This document shows positions 23,549 to 33,434 of a stretch of DNA of 64,000 bases, one piece after another. Source of the DNA: Dichetophora obliterata (taxonomy: Eukaryota; Arthropoda; Insecta; Diptera; Sciomyzidae); the NCBI GenBank assembly GCA_963920525.1, contig OY986435.1, positions 299,954,208 to 300,018,207 on the forward strand, given 5' to 3'. A program made the translations under genes and the position numbers. A model generated the notes under the pieces. That model worked only from the letters and a program-made list of their open reading frames with translations. It had not been told where the DNA came from and made no database searches. Every line of letters begins with the position of its first letter. Position 1 is the stretch's first letter.

Positions 23549-23831
23549 TGTGCTTTTCTCGCTTAGCTTACCATTTAGCAATGCTGAGGTTGAGAACATT
23601 TTTAGTTATATGAATCTTTCTTATTTAAACGAAAATTCGAAATAGAATGCAAGAAAAACTCTTAAATAATTTGTTGAATGTAAAAACATGGCTGCATGCT
23701 CAAAAAAAAAGTGTTGTAATGCCTATCAAATACCAGATAGCTTAATAAAAAAATTTAGAAATGCGAATCTCTATGATAATAATACAAGCAACAATTTAAG
23801 AATGGACCTCGAAGATGTGCCTGAATTTTAG
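23549..23831 (+). pseudogene. hAT transposase C-terminal dimerisation domain, decayed
   Basis: The reading gives LFSLSLPFSNAEVENIFSYM, the hAT C-terminal dimerisation motif (S-N-A-x-V-E-x-x-F-S). Two in-frame stops and a frameshift follow, then KKCCNAYQIPDSLIKKFRNA and a stop at 23,831. The catalytic RNase H-like domain and BED finger are absent. It sits inside the TIR-bounded element in the expected 3' position, which supports the hAT assignment independently of the TIRs and TSD. Confidence 0.8.
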
Positions 23832-24277
23832 TTTTGTATATTGTATATCGTTACTTAAAATTCAAAAAACCATAACAATGTTTATAATTTTTTATAGAAG
23901 AAGAAAATAAATTTAAGTGCGATAGTAATCAAATAAATAAATGTTTTTAAACTTGCTTCTTCGTTTTTTTTTATATGCATATTTAGACTTATTTAGATAT
24001 ATATCTTTGAAATTGAAAGTGGAATATTTTTGTGGAATATAAAAATTGAAAAAGGAATATTGAGCATATATTTTTTTAACAAAAAGCATATTTTTTCAAA
24101 AATCTGCTGGTCACACTGATAACGGCACACCGGCCAACCCACTTGCCCAAATCGTGTTCACAGAAACTGTCACTATTGCATGTGCTAGAAGAAGCAGACT
24201 TAGGTAGATTCTTTTGCAATTAAAAGCTCGCAAGTGGGTGCAAGCAACTCATCATCCTCTTCCATTTTGCTCTCATT

Positions 24278-24438
24278 GGCCGCATTCTAGCCGAAAAAGT
24301 GCTCAAGAACTGTTCCACAACTTTCGGGCTGAATGGTATGCTCTCACAGAACATGTTCCTTGAGATGACACAATTTATATAGCGAAAATATTTTATGCTA
24401 CTTCACTACTTGAGCACTTTTTCGGCTAGAATGCGGCC
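24278..24438. mobile_element. 161-bp MITE with perfect 30-bp inverted ends
   Basis: The first 30 bases (24,278-24,307, ggccgcattctagccg...) are perfectly inverted at 24,409-24,438. Both sides are followed or preceded by att, a possible 3-bp target duplication. No coding sequence. It lies about 150 bp from the hAT element and is distinct from it. Confidence 0.78.
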
Positions 24439-24903
24439 ATTGTCACTCAATTTTTTTTTTTTTTTTTGACTGTAAAGCATATTAATTATAAAATAAACAT
24501 AGACCTTATAATTTGCAGTAACTTAATATAAACTTACGACCAAAAAACTTTCTTCTATTTCCCTCTATAAAAAAATATAAATTTAGAAATGCACAAATAA
24601 ATCCAATCAGAAATTTTGTTTTAAACAGCTGATTTGGTTTCGTTAGTTATGACAACGTACTAGTGTTGGTGAAAAGTCGACTAACGAATTGTGCAGCTCA
24701 GTTTGCAATATACGTATGTGTTAGAGTCACCAATGAATTTCAATTAAAGCTTTTCATAAACGTTTTTTACCAAATAATATATGTGTCAGACCTAAGTTTG
24801 TAATAAAAAATAAATAAAGCTTTATTAAATATTAAAAACTTTCATGCTATTTCAATTATGCGAAAAATTGTTTTGAATTTCTAACTTTAACACTAAAAAA
24901 AAT
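24439..24903. other. AT-rich spacer
   Basis: No gene or defined repeat recognised. Confidence 0.5.
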
Positions 24904-25146
24904 TCGCCCTTATTCTTGAACCCGCGCTCGCTCTCAAAACGACGTCGGTACAAAATTGATACATTCTTGAAACTTTCAATTTCGACGTTGAGATCTGCAG
25001 TGATTGTTCATGACAATTATTGAGCAAACTTCGTCAAATAAATATTTAAATTTTTGATCGTCGAAATGATCTTCGATGACAATTCCTTGGTGAAAGTGAG
25101 CTCTCGACGACGACATTTACTCGACGCGGATTCAAGAATATGGGTG
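24904..25146. mobile_element. ~243-bp inverted-repeat element
   Basis: The ends are inverted with mismatches: cgcccttattcttgaacccgcg (left) against cgcggattcaagaatatgggtg (right). Inside, both sides carry cgac-rich words (gacgtcgg, gacgacgac). The outer end resembles that of the hairpin at 10,417-10,587, so the two may belong to one family. Confidence 0.55.
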
Positions 25147-26679
25147 ATTATTTTTCTTAAGTTTAGGGGGAGCTACGGTCCCAAAAAAATGTTAATGATG
25201 AAATGTGAATTATGCTGTGAAAACTTATTTTGGTTTATTAAATTATTATCTCAGACTAGAGCCTTGGAATGTGGTATTTGATGAATCTGATCCTAGTAAA
25301 GCGTTCTCTATTTTCCTTTACATGTTCAACAGCTATATAGGTTTTTGCTCTACTGCAAGGAAATAGTGCAGTCAATAAAATAAGTTCAATCATATGCACA
25401 GTTATTGAAAAACCATATAACTTTGATATTAAATGATGCGCTCCTATTAAAGAAAATTTATATTTATACAAAAAATTGTACATTAAAATACAGTTTTATG
25501 TTGAAAAAATTTTTTTTTCAATTTTGCCGCACTGCCACCCTTTGCTATGCTTCTCGTTGTTGATAAGTGTACTCTTCTTCTATGTTTGAAGTTTATTTAG
25601 ATATTTTAAGTTTGAGGACAGGGCTGAAAAATGACAACAAATGAAAAGGCGGAAGGCATAGCGTAAAATAACAAGATATTTTACAAATAAAAATCATGGA
25701 GATCAAGAATATTATTCATTCTCATTCAAATTGGATGTTACGTTTCCTACAGCAATCGGGGTGATATGTGAGTAAGCGCAGGACTTTGTGACCAAAATAA
25801 TGTCTTTTCTAATAATGTCTTCCAAAAAATGCAACAGTGCACATCCTTTGGGCCCACATAAACATCAGTAACATGTTTCATAAAATTATCTTAACACCTC
25901 CTCCTAATGCTGAGCTTACAGAAAACACGCACAGCCAGACGGTCGGACAGACGGACAGGAGGTGGCGCTGACTAAGAATATTTATATATTTTTCCAAACC
26001 GGAAACACGGCACTTGCAATCGTTTGCACTAACTAAATATATCCTTAAAAGTTCAGGTGTAGGGTATAACAAATGTCATATTAATTATTTATTCTTAGCA
26101 ATACAGTATTTTATGAATCGAACTCCATTTCACATAATATTACATACCAAACTGACTTTAAAATGATAATAATAACTTATATTATATCAGCAAAAAATAG
26201 CAATCCAAATTTTTTTTAACTAAATAAGTAAATTCTCACTGCGAAAACGGCTTTAAATTCGAATTCCATTAAATTTTATGTTGTTCTATCGTTGTTTGAC
26301 TAACGATTTCAAGAAAAATTCGATAATGTGTATGCATTCGTATTTTTTCACTGGACGTTCTCTTTAACTATGGTGAACTTTTTTTTCCATGACACAATTA
26401 CAAGGTAAGCTCATATAAGAGAGAAATTTGTCAGCTGTTCAAATTGTAGTTTTCCCAGTTATTGATGTTGTTGCGGTGGCTTTAACCAATACAGAACAAA
26501 AATTTACAATTATAAACAAACGTTTATTTTAAATCTCGTTTTTGTTTTGTTCAAAATTTTTCAATGACTAATTTTTTTATTAGGGGCAAGATGCATATGT
26601 TTTGTACATCATTAATATTAATTTTGATTTTCTTAATCAACTTAATTTACATTAAAATTATTTTTGATTTTGGTCGTTC
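25147..26679. other. AT-rich region, no gene recognised
   Basis: Short open frames here match nothing known. A cagacggtcggacagacggacagg stretch at 25,936-25,959 is the kind of word common in degraded fly repeats. Confidence 0.4.
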
Positions 26680-26975
26680 GTATATTCTTTGACATTCTTT
26701 GTCAAAACGGTGAACAAAAACATCGACTGACGTTGATGCCAATCGTGCTGATATGAATATTTTTAGTTCCCATACGTCAATTTAACACAAAAAAATAATT
26801 TTTTTGAATTTGCTAAGCAAATAATTTTTAGTTTAGAGGCAAGAAGTGTTTATACTGATTTTAATTAATTGTTAAGGACTTTTATTTAAAAACACGGTAA
26901 ACTAACGTTGGTTACGTTTCTATCTGCTGCTGTTAGACTACAAAAAATCACACATTAGATAAAGTTTAAGGTCAC
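26680..26975 (-). repeat. Dispersed repeat family B, copy 1
   Basis: The minus strand matches 32,515-32,820 on the plus strand. Shared words include ttttgtagtctaaca, aaccaacgttagttta, aaaagtc(c/t)ttaacaa, gtgttaaattg(a/c)cgtatggga, atattcatatcagcacgatt and gttttgacaaaga. No TIR or coding sequence. The copies differ by many substitutions and indels. Confidence 0.65.
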
Positions 26976-27307
26976 CGAAAGGTCATGATGGATAAAAACC
27001 GTAGAAATTTTTGGAAATTCATTCTGAAAATACGTCATCGTCGATTTTCGATTTTCACAATTCAGAGTACTTGAACACACTTTGGCTATATGCCAAAAAA
27101 ATGTCCACCATGATTATTTGTAACTTTGTTTTTTATTATTATTGTACACTTTTTGAAGCGAAGCTTTTTACACCTCGTTTTGTGATTTGCTAGAGTGAAA
27201 TCTCAAAAAAGACACTTCTTTCCAAACACCTTTTCTTAGAACTGTTGTTGCTATTTGCTTGCGTCTGTTACACCAAGAGAATATAAAATTAAAAATATTG
27301 CTTACTG

Positions 27308-27440
27308 CATTATTTTGTATCACGAAAAAACACACCAACGATGAGAAAGACACGAGAAGCAATGCTTTCTCCATACAAAATTGTATTGCTTCTCGTGTCT
27401 TTCTCATCGTTGGTGTGCTTCTTCGTGATACAGAATAATG
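27308..27440. repeat. 56-bp-arm hairpin inserted in repeat copy 1
   Basis: Arms 27,308-27,363 and 27,385-27,440 are inverted copies matching at 53 of 56 positions around a 21-bp loop (landmarks ttgtatcacgaa, cacaccaacgatgagaaaga, cacgagaagcaat). No homologous hairpin exists at the matching position of copy 2 (about 28,445). Confidence 0.8.
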
Positions 27441-27449
27441 AAGTTAGTT

Positions 27450-27512
27450 TGTATTTAGAATCGAACTCACAACCCTTCGATTGATAGTCCTATACACTAC
27501 CAACTAATCCAA
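27450..27512 (-). repeat. tRNA-like sequence in repeat copy 1
   Basis: The minus strand reads ggattagttggtagtg (A-box-like), ggactatcaatcgaagg (anticodon arm-like), and gttgtgagttcgattcta (B-box-like). No acceptor stem can be built, so it is tRNA-derived rather than a gene. Confidence 0.55.
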
Positions 27513-28296
27513 TATTCTTTGTTACGTTAGTTAGTTTATTCAATAATAAGTATTAACTGAAGATAAGTTGCACCAGATAGCATCTTAATATATAAAAAGG
27601 CAAGCACCGCTACTCCGTGTCCAATAACTGTTCAGCCTGAACGTATGCACATCTTAATACATAAAAGGCATGCTGTGGAGCGCACACAGTATTTATCAAA
27701 TTGTGAATATTATTTAACAGTAAAGTAATTTTACAAGACACACTGTTTTCAAAAATGTTCAGCCTGAAAATATACACAGAAAATATATTTGATACTTATC
27801 AGTGACAATATTAAGTATTTACAATAGTACGTTTTTGATCTAACTACACCTTTTTTTCATCCTTTTATAAAAAATTTATGACGAATATAATAAAAATTTA
27901 TTTGAGTCGATTACAGTCAATTGTACCAAAAATATAATTGTATCAGCCGCAAAACGACAACTGAGTTGCTACGTATTGAAGGTTGCAAGGCCAGTTTGTA
28001 AAGTTGTGTATGAATATGATTGTTACCAATCTCGACTTTTTGCACTTTTACACTTGAACTAATTTTTCAACACTGCTTTAAAACGTAAAGTGTTATTTAA
28101 AGTGGTACATTTGTATTTTGCAAAAATCAAGTGTATAAAAAATCAAGCTTCAAAAAGAGAAAAAAGTGCTTTCGGCAAAAGGCCCCAAAAAGGAAGTGTG
28201 CGAAGGACCTGTCATAGGACAGGCTTTTATTCTATTCATTTATGCACTTTATGCACTTTCTAATTGCTGTAAAATCAGTTAATAAATTATTGTCAG

Positions 28297-28690
28297 TGTA
28301 TTTTTGAATCGAAGCTTTTTATGAATCATTTTGTGATTTGCTTGAGTGAAATCTCAAAAACGACACTTTTTCCATAAACATTTTTCTTAGAATTGTTGTT
28401 GCTTTTTGCTTTCATCTCTTACACTAAGAGAATATTCTTTTTATGCCATGAGAATCGAATTCAAAACCCTTCGACTGATAGTCCTATCCACTACCAACTG
28501 ATCGAGTATTCTTGAATGCGTTGGTTGGTTTATTCAATATTTAGTATTAACTGAAGATATATTGCACCAGATAACAATCTCAGTACATAAAAGACATAAG
28601 ATACTGCTCTGCACTTATACCGCTCAAACTGTCCTGAAAAATTTTCAGCCTAAAAGTATGCACATCTTAATACATAAAAGTCATTGCCAT
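28297..28690. repeat. Direct repeat with tRNA-like head, copy 2
   Basis: Second copy of the 27,155-27,670 repeat, offset by about 1.14 kb and lacking the hairpin. The tail word ttcagcctgaa...tatgcac occurs several more times nearby (about 27,757, 28,650 and 28,722). Confidence 0.72.
28449..28510 (-). repeat. tRNA-like sequence in repeat copy 2
   Basis: The minus strand reads gatcagttggtagtgg, ggactatcagtcgaaggg and gaattcgattct. It is the counterpart of 27,450-27,512 with several substitutions. It is not an intact tRNA. Confidence 0.55.
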
Positions 28691-29166
28691 TAATACAGTG
28701 TTTTACAACATGTCCTCCAAAATGTTCAGCCTGAAATTATGCATATACTTACAGATTACTTTATGCTATACACGTGCAGGCTCCATTGAACTGGACGAAA
28801 CTTATCACAAGGTACCAATTATTGAACTTTCACAGGCACTTAAACAATGCCTTTTTGACAAATACGATTAAAGACAACTATTGATGCAGTATTTGCTAGA
28901 TATCTCGATTATATGTAATACACGTTTGCAATTTTAGATATCAAAACCAACAACTCCATTAATAAATTTCTAAAATAATAATTTAAAAGATTTACAAAAA
29001 TAATTCAAAGTTATATAACATGTAGATTATAAAAAAAAATAAAAATGTAATGTAATAAAATGTACTGGTGTGAATATTAACGTGTATTTTTTAGTTAACT
29101 TTTAGATATTTAAAATTTTTGAATTTAAAAATTATTTTATTAAAAAACCATTTTACTGTATTTTAA
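28691..29166. other. AT-rich spacer
   Basis: No gene recognised. Confidence 0.5.
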
Positions 29167-29453
29167 AATTTCATCGTTCTTCAGCAAAATTGTTACATTT
29201 CTCTGGCCAACAACTTTGCTGAATTCATGGACCAGGTGGGTCTTACAAAAAGTCTAAATTAAAGTCAGCATAAGTTTCAACCAAAAAATTAGATATCTCA
29301 TGGCGTATGATTAACTTTAATTGCTTTGAAGCTTTGAAAGCGAGCTTGTAAAAGTCTTTAAGACAATTTTAAACAATTTTTGTTATATTTATTTGTTCAG
29401 CAAAGCAGTTAGTCAGAATAATAGGAACAGCTTTGCTGAAGAACGATGAAATT
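29167..29453. mobile_element. ~287-bp MITE with 22-bp inverted ends
   Basis: aatttcatcgttcttcagcaaa at the left end is inverted at 29,432-29,453. Related internal words (aactttgctgaa near 29,210, ttcagcaaagcag near 29,397) make a second inner inverted pair. Non-coding. Confidence 0.68.
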
Positions 29454-29655
29454 ATCAATACAGGGGAAAAAGTGTACAAAAAAGCGCAGAGTGTAATCAT
29501 TAATTTTACATAAAAACAGTCATATCTTTGAAAATTCTGAAGAATCAAGAATGAAATTGCAAAAACAATAGAGTTCAGCTACTACAGCTTTTTCGCACTT
29601 TCTCCGCATTAGATCATCTTAAGAACCAGCCCAAATAACATTAAAACATCTCAAA

Positions 29656-29980
29656 TAAGGCCATTCACAGTTCGAATACGCTGGTCTGCCATTTGTTCGA
29701 TCTGCTATTTGTTCGCCAATTTACGAAAACGTATTTTGCTTCGTTGTTGTTTTGCATACAAATGCAAATACGCAGGCACGCCTAAATAAAAGCAGCCCTT
29801 GGACGTGCTCTTTGTACCTCGTATTTTTATGCTCTGTCTACAGCCGCATAATCACATACATCACAGGGTTGCACAATCTTTTTATACGACAGTCACATGG
29901 CGAGGTGCTCACAGTTTGAACAATAACAAATGCTATAAATATGATTTGTTAAAAGTACGCTCAAACCGTGAATAGCCTTA
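29656..29980. mobile_element. ~325-bp MITE
   Basis: The ends taaggccattcacagttcga and tcaaaccgtgaatagcctta are imperfect inverses (16 of 20). The interior is non-coding and less AT-rich than its surroundings. No target duplication was found. Confidence 0.55.
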
Positions 29981-30109
29981 ACGATATCGATAAGAGTGGT
30001 CCAAAACAATCCAAAGTGAGAAAAATTTACCCACCATAATATGGGTTGGGCTCAGGGACAACACAAGACATAACAACTAACCATGCGTTTACATAATTCT
30101 AATCATACA

Positions 30110-30517
30110 TTAGTTTTTCGACAAGTTAACATCAAACACGCTACAGTTGTTAACAAAGGTACTCATGCGATTTAATGGAGCAGTTAACATATAATTTGTT
30201 CTACTAAATGGTCAATAAATCAAGTTGTTAGAGTTTCTACTGCTTCTACGGTTAGTGTTAAAATTTATAAGAGAAAGAAGTTCTGGAGAATCGAATACAC
30301 CAGTTATGAGTTGGTGTAAATAGACGATATCTGCAGACTTCCTTCTCTCATTCAAAGATTGCATTTTTAATAGTTTCAAACGATCCTCATAAGGAGGAAG
30401 GTTTAAAGTGTCAGTTGCACTTAAGCCCCTTAGAGCAAACCGAACAAAACGTTTTTGGATTCTCTCTATACGTTCAACATGTACATTGTAACTTGGGGAC
30501 CAAACTTGACTTGCATA
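30110..30517 (-). pseudogene. LINE ORF2 C-terminal region, frameshifted
   Basis: Continuation of the protein after an 8-bp-unit expansion at 30,519-30,547. The reading gives KYASQVWSPSYNVHVERI, QKRFVRFALRGLSATDTLNL, PPYEDRLKLLKMQSLNERR, an in-frame TGA after NNLIY, then PFSRTNYMLTAPLNRM and a TAA at 30,110. These are standard post-palm LINE motifs. Confidence 0.8.
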
Positions 30518-30518
30518 C

Positions 30519-32138
30519 TTAGTATCTTAGTATCTTAGTATCTAAGTGAGGTCGCACAATTGCATAGTATAGCGTTGTAGTTGTGATCATGCTATTAAAT
30601 TCTTTGGCCAGGCGTTTCATAAAACCGAGCATAGAAGATACTTTTTTACAAATGCAATCAATATGAACGTTAAACGATAGCTTATAATCCATGCATATAC
30701 CCAGATCTTTGACAGCATCTACACGACTTAATGCAGTATCTTTTATCTTATAATCAAAAATTAAATTATTCTTTTTTCGCGAAAAGGTCATAGTTTGGCA
30801 TTTATCTGGATTTAGAAACATATTGTTTTTAGAACACCAAATTTCAAAGGATTTCAAATGAGACTGGAGCAGATCTGAACTGACTTTAGCATCTATTGTT
30901 CTGTATATTTTCATGTCATCTGCATAAATAAGTAGATGAGAGTGTTTGATGATGTGGGTTACATCATTAATGGCTAAAATAAACAGAAGTGGACCAAGGT
31001 GGCTACCTTGAGGAACACCTGATTCAGCAATAAATTCAGCTGACAATACGCCTCGGAACCGTATTTGATAAGATCGCTCCATCAAATACGATTTGATCCA
31101 GTTTACAAAATATTGTGGAAACCTCATTAATTTAAGTTTAAATAAAATTAGATTACGTGGTAATTTATCAAAAGCTTTGCTAAAGTCAGTGTAAATACAG
31201 TCGACCTGGTTACCTGAATAAAATGAATTTAAGCAAAACGTTGTAAAATCGAGGAGATTAGACACAGTGGATCTGCCAGTAACAAATCCATGCTGACTAG
31301 TTGTCATGATCTTCCCACAGTGAATCTTCACACGATCATACACGAGGCGCTCAAAAAGTTTTGGAATCGACGAGAGTTTCGCGATAGGCCTGTAGTTGTT
31401 TATATCGTTCTTACAACCTTTTTTATAGATAGGACCTATAAAAGATTTTTTCCAAAAAAGTGGAAAAATACTTTCGCTCATTGATTTATTGAATAACATG
31501 GACAGTGGTTGACTTAGAACGGAACCACATCGTGTTAACACTGCGGCAGGAATTCCGTCAGGTCCAGCATTAAAATCCTCATCGATCAATCCAATATACT
31601 TTAAAATATCCTCTGAAGTAAAGGATATAGAATCCAACGAATCCCTGGGTGTAGAGTTCATATATTCAAAGTACTCTTCATCAGGATTAAAAGAGTCTGA
31701 ACAAAATGACTCTGTAAAGGGATTGGCAAATAGACCACAAATTACGACAGGATCGTCAGTAAATCCGTCAGAGGTTTTAAATGATGAAGGGAATCCATCA
31801 GATTTTTTTTTGGTGTTTATGAAACCCCAGAATTTCTTCGGATCAGACAATATTCTCAGCTTAGTACTGTCTAAATAATTTTGATATAAGTTAGCTGAGC
31901 AATTTTCAAAATCCAGAAACAAACGCTTGTAGATTTCTAGGTCATTCAAGTCTAAGCTACAGACATATTTTTTCCATGCCCTATTCCTGCTGTTGCGAAG
32001 AATCTTTAACTCCTTTGTGTACCATGGGTAAGCACAATTTTTCGTAAATTTAAGGCTATACGGCACGGACAAAGAAAACATAGCAAAGATTTCCATATAA
32101 AAAATTAATTGAATCATCAAGAGTGTTATTATTAACAT
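30519..32138 (-). pseudogene. Non-LTR retrotransposon reverse transcriptase
   Basis: This 539-codon open frame holds nearly the whole reverse transcriptase. It has a linker (PWYTKELKILRNSRNRAWKKY), DEDFNAGPDGIPAAVL (about 187-201), NNYRPIAKLSSIPKLFERLV, QHGFVTGRSTVSNLL, YTDFSKAFDK with catalytic Asp318, SGVPQGSHLGPLLF and YADD with Asp407/408. All three catalytic Asp residues are present. The ATG at 32,138 is unlikely to be the native start, because endonuclease-like sequence lies upstream after stop codons. The frame ends early at RPHLDTKILRY, where a tandem ATACTAAG expansion replaces the conserved motif. Jockey- or CR1-like; clade unresolved. Confidence 0.88.
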
Positions 32139-32151
32139 ATTCTAAAATTTT

Positions 32152-32470
32152 TCATTTACTTTGAAGTAAATGATTCAACTTCAAAAAGTCAACTTTTTTA
32201 AAATTGAATTCATAAACTTTATCTATTGAGTTAGACTTGACTATATTATCAGTGTCTGATTTGTACCATATGCTCAATGGTGGATGGTATTCATCAACAG
32301 TAGTGTAAGCATAAGGGGCCCTCTCAACAATCACATTGTTACTGTCTGTAGTTAAGACCAGGTCAAGAAGTCTTTCACGACTATTATAAATACAACTCTT
32401 GCTTAAGCATATAGTATATGTACGTTTACGTAATCTGAATTCTGATAATGCAAGATCGGGGACAACCTAT
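32152..32470 (-). pseudogene. End of LINE apurinic-type endonuclease domain
   Basis: The minus strand reads a motif SRERLLDLVLTTDSNN (endonuclease LDLV-type strand) followed by PYAYTTVDEYHPPLSIW, the position of the usual S-D-H-x-P motif. Stop codons separate it from the reverse transcriptase frame. This is the most 5' recognisable part of the element. Confidence 0.68.
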
Positions 32471-32514
32471 TTTCAGAATTAATTATCAAAATTTCTACAG
32501 CTTTCGTTCATTCT

Positions 32515-32820
32515 GATATTTTGGTGACAATGAACTTTGACTGTCGTGTAATTATTTTGTAGTCTAACACCAGTAGATGGTATTTATATAGAATAACTCA
32601 AGACTGAACGAAACCAACGTTAGTTTACAATGCTTTTAATTAAAAGTCTTTAACAATAAATTAAAATCATAAACATTTTTTACTTCTCCACTAAAAATGG
32701 TTATCGGAGAAAATTTAGGTACATTTTTTGTTGTGTTAAATTGCCGTATGGGAATATTCATATCAGCACGATTGGTGAAGGTAGTTCATTTTGTTGACTG
32801 TTTTGACAAAGATTGTCCCA
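32515..32820 (+). repeat. Dispersed repeat family B, copy 2
   Basis: Matches 26,680-26,975 in inverted orientation (see that entry). The repeat begins within about 50 bp of the truncated 5' end of the LINE, so the LINE may have inserted beside or into it. Confidence 0.65.
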
Positions 32821-33434
32821 TACATAAAGTTAGTTACTTATTAATCAAGAAGGTGTATGAACAGTGCAGATGTCTAAATTTTAAGTATTTTTTGTTTATT
32901 TTATAAAAAGAACTTACTTTGATGGATTCATATTCAACTTTGAACACATCTTTGGAACATTAATAAGTACTTAAAAAATTTAATTTGTTTTTTTTTATGG
33001 TATATTTTTGCATAATAGTCCTTTGAAAATGGTACCTCTTGAATCTGGCGTCAACAGCAATTCGTTTACATGGATCAATTGAAAAAAAAAAACAAAAAAG
33101 TTTATCAAAGGATATATAATTGGCTAGAGCCGGACGTAGGGAATTTTCAAAATATTTTTTAGAAAAAAAGCGACCATTTAAAAAAAAATCAAAATTTTTC
33201 TCTTGTTTTTCAATAGAAAATTGTTTATAAAAATAATTTAAAAAAATTAGAAAAAACCGGCTACTGAAAAAACACATTTCTCAGCAAAACCTATTTTGAG
33301 TCAAATCGATCGAACGAACATTTTAAGAGCGTTCGAATAGCATAACATAATTTGACGTCTTTTTTGAATACTTAACGTTCAAATGTTCAGTTGAAGTTTG
33401 ATATACATATTCTTTTTGATGTGAACTAATAATA
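32821..33434. other. AT-rich spacer
   Basis: No gene or defined repeat recognised. Confidence 0.5.

Larger units (their letters stand above)
22701..24118 (+). mobile_element. hAT element with perfect TIRs and 8-bp TSD
   Basis: Perfect 12-bp terminal inverted repeats CAGTGTGACCAG (22,701-22,712) and CTGGTCACACTG (24,107-24,118) are flanked by a perfect 8-bp target duplication, ataacggc (22,693-22,700 and 24,119-24,126). Eight bases is the hAT signature. Subterminal AT-rich words such as gtggaatatt and gcatattttt occur near both ends. The interior holds a decayed transposase C-terminus and a nested MITE. At 1,418 bp including the MITE it is far too short for an autonomous hAT. Confidence 0.93.
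27155..27670. repeat. Direct repeat with tRNA-like head, copy 1
   Basis: Matches 28,297-28,690 in the same orientation. Shared landmarks are cgaagcttttta, gtgaaatctcaaaaa, cttagaa(c/t)tgttgttgct, gagaatat, a tRNA-like stretch, gtattaactgaagata, tgcaccaga and a cagcct...tatgcacatcttaatacataaaag tail. Copy 1 also contains the hairpin at 27,308-27,440, absent from copy 2. Confidence 0.72.
30110..32470 (-). mobile_element. 5'-truncated non-LTR retrotransposon (endonuclease tail, RT, C-terminus)
   Basis: The minus strand carries, in order, the end of an apurinic-type endonuclease domain (about 32,470-32,150), a long reverse transcriptase frame (32,138-30,519) and a C-terminal region (about 30,515-30,110). 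The 3' untranslated region continues to about 30,000. The 5' end is lost inside the endonuclease, no target duplication was found, and frame breaks show that it is inactive. Confidence 0.85.

Noticed and set aside
27450..28510. A pair of functional tRNA genes
   Set aside because: No acceptor stem can be formed, and the two differ from each other at several stem positions.
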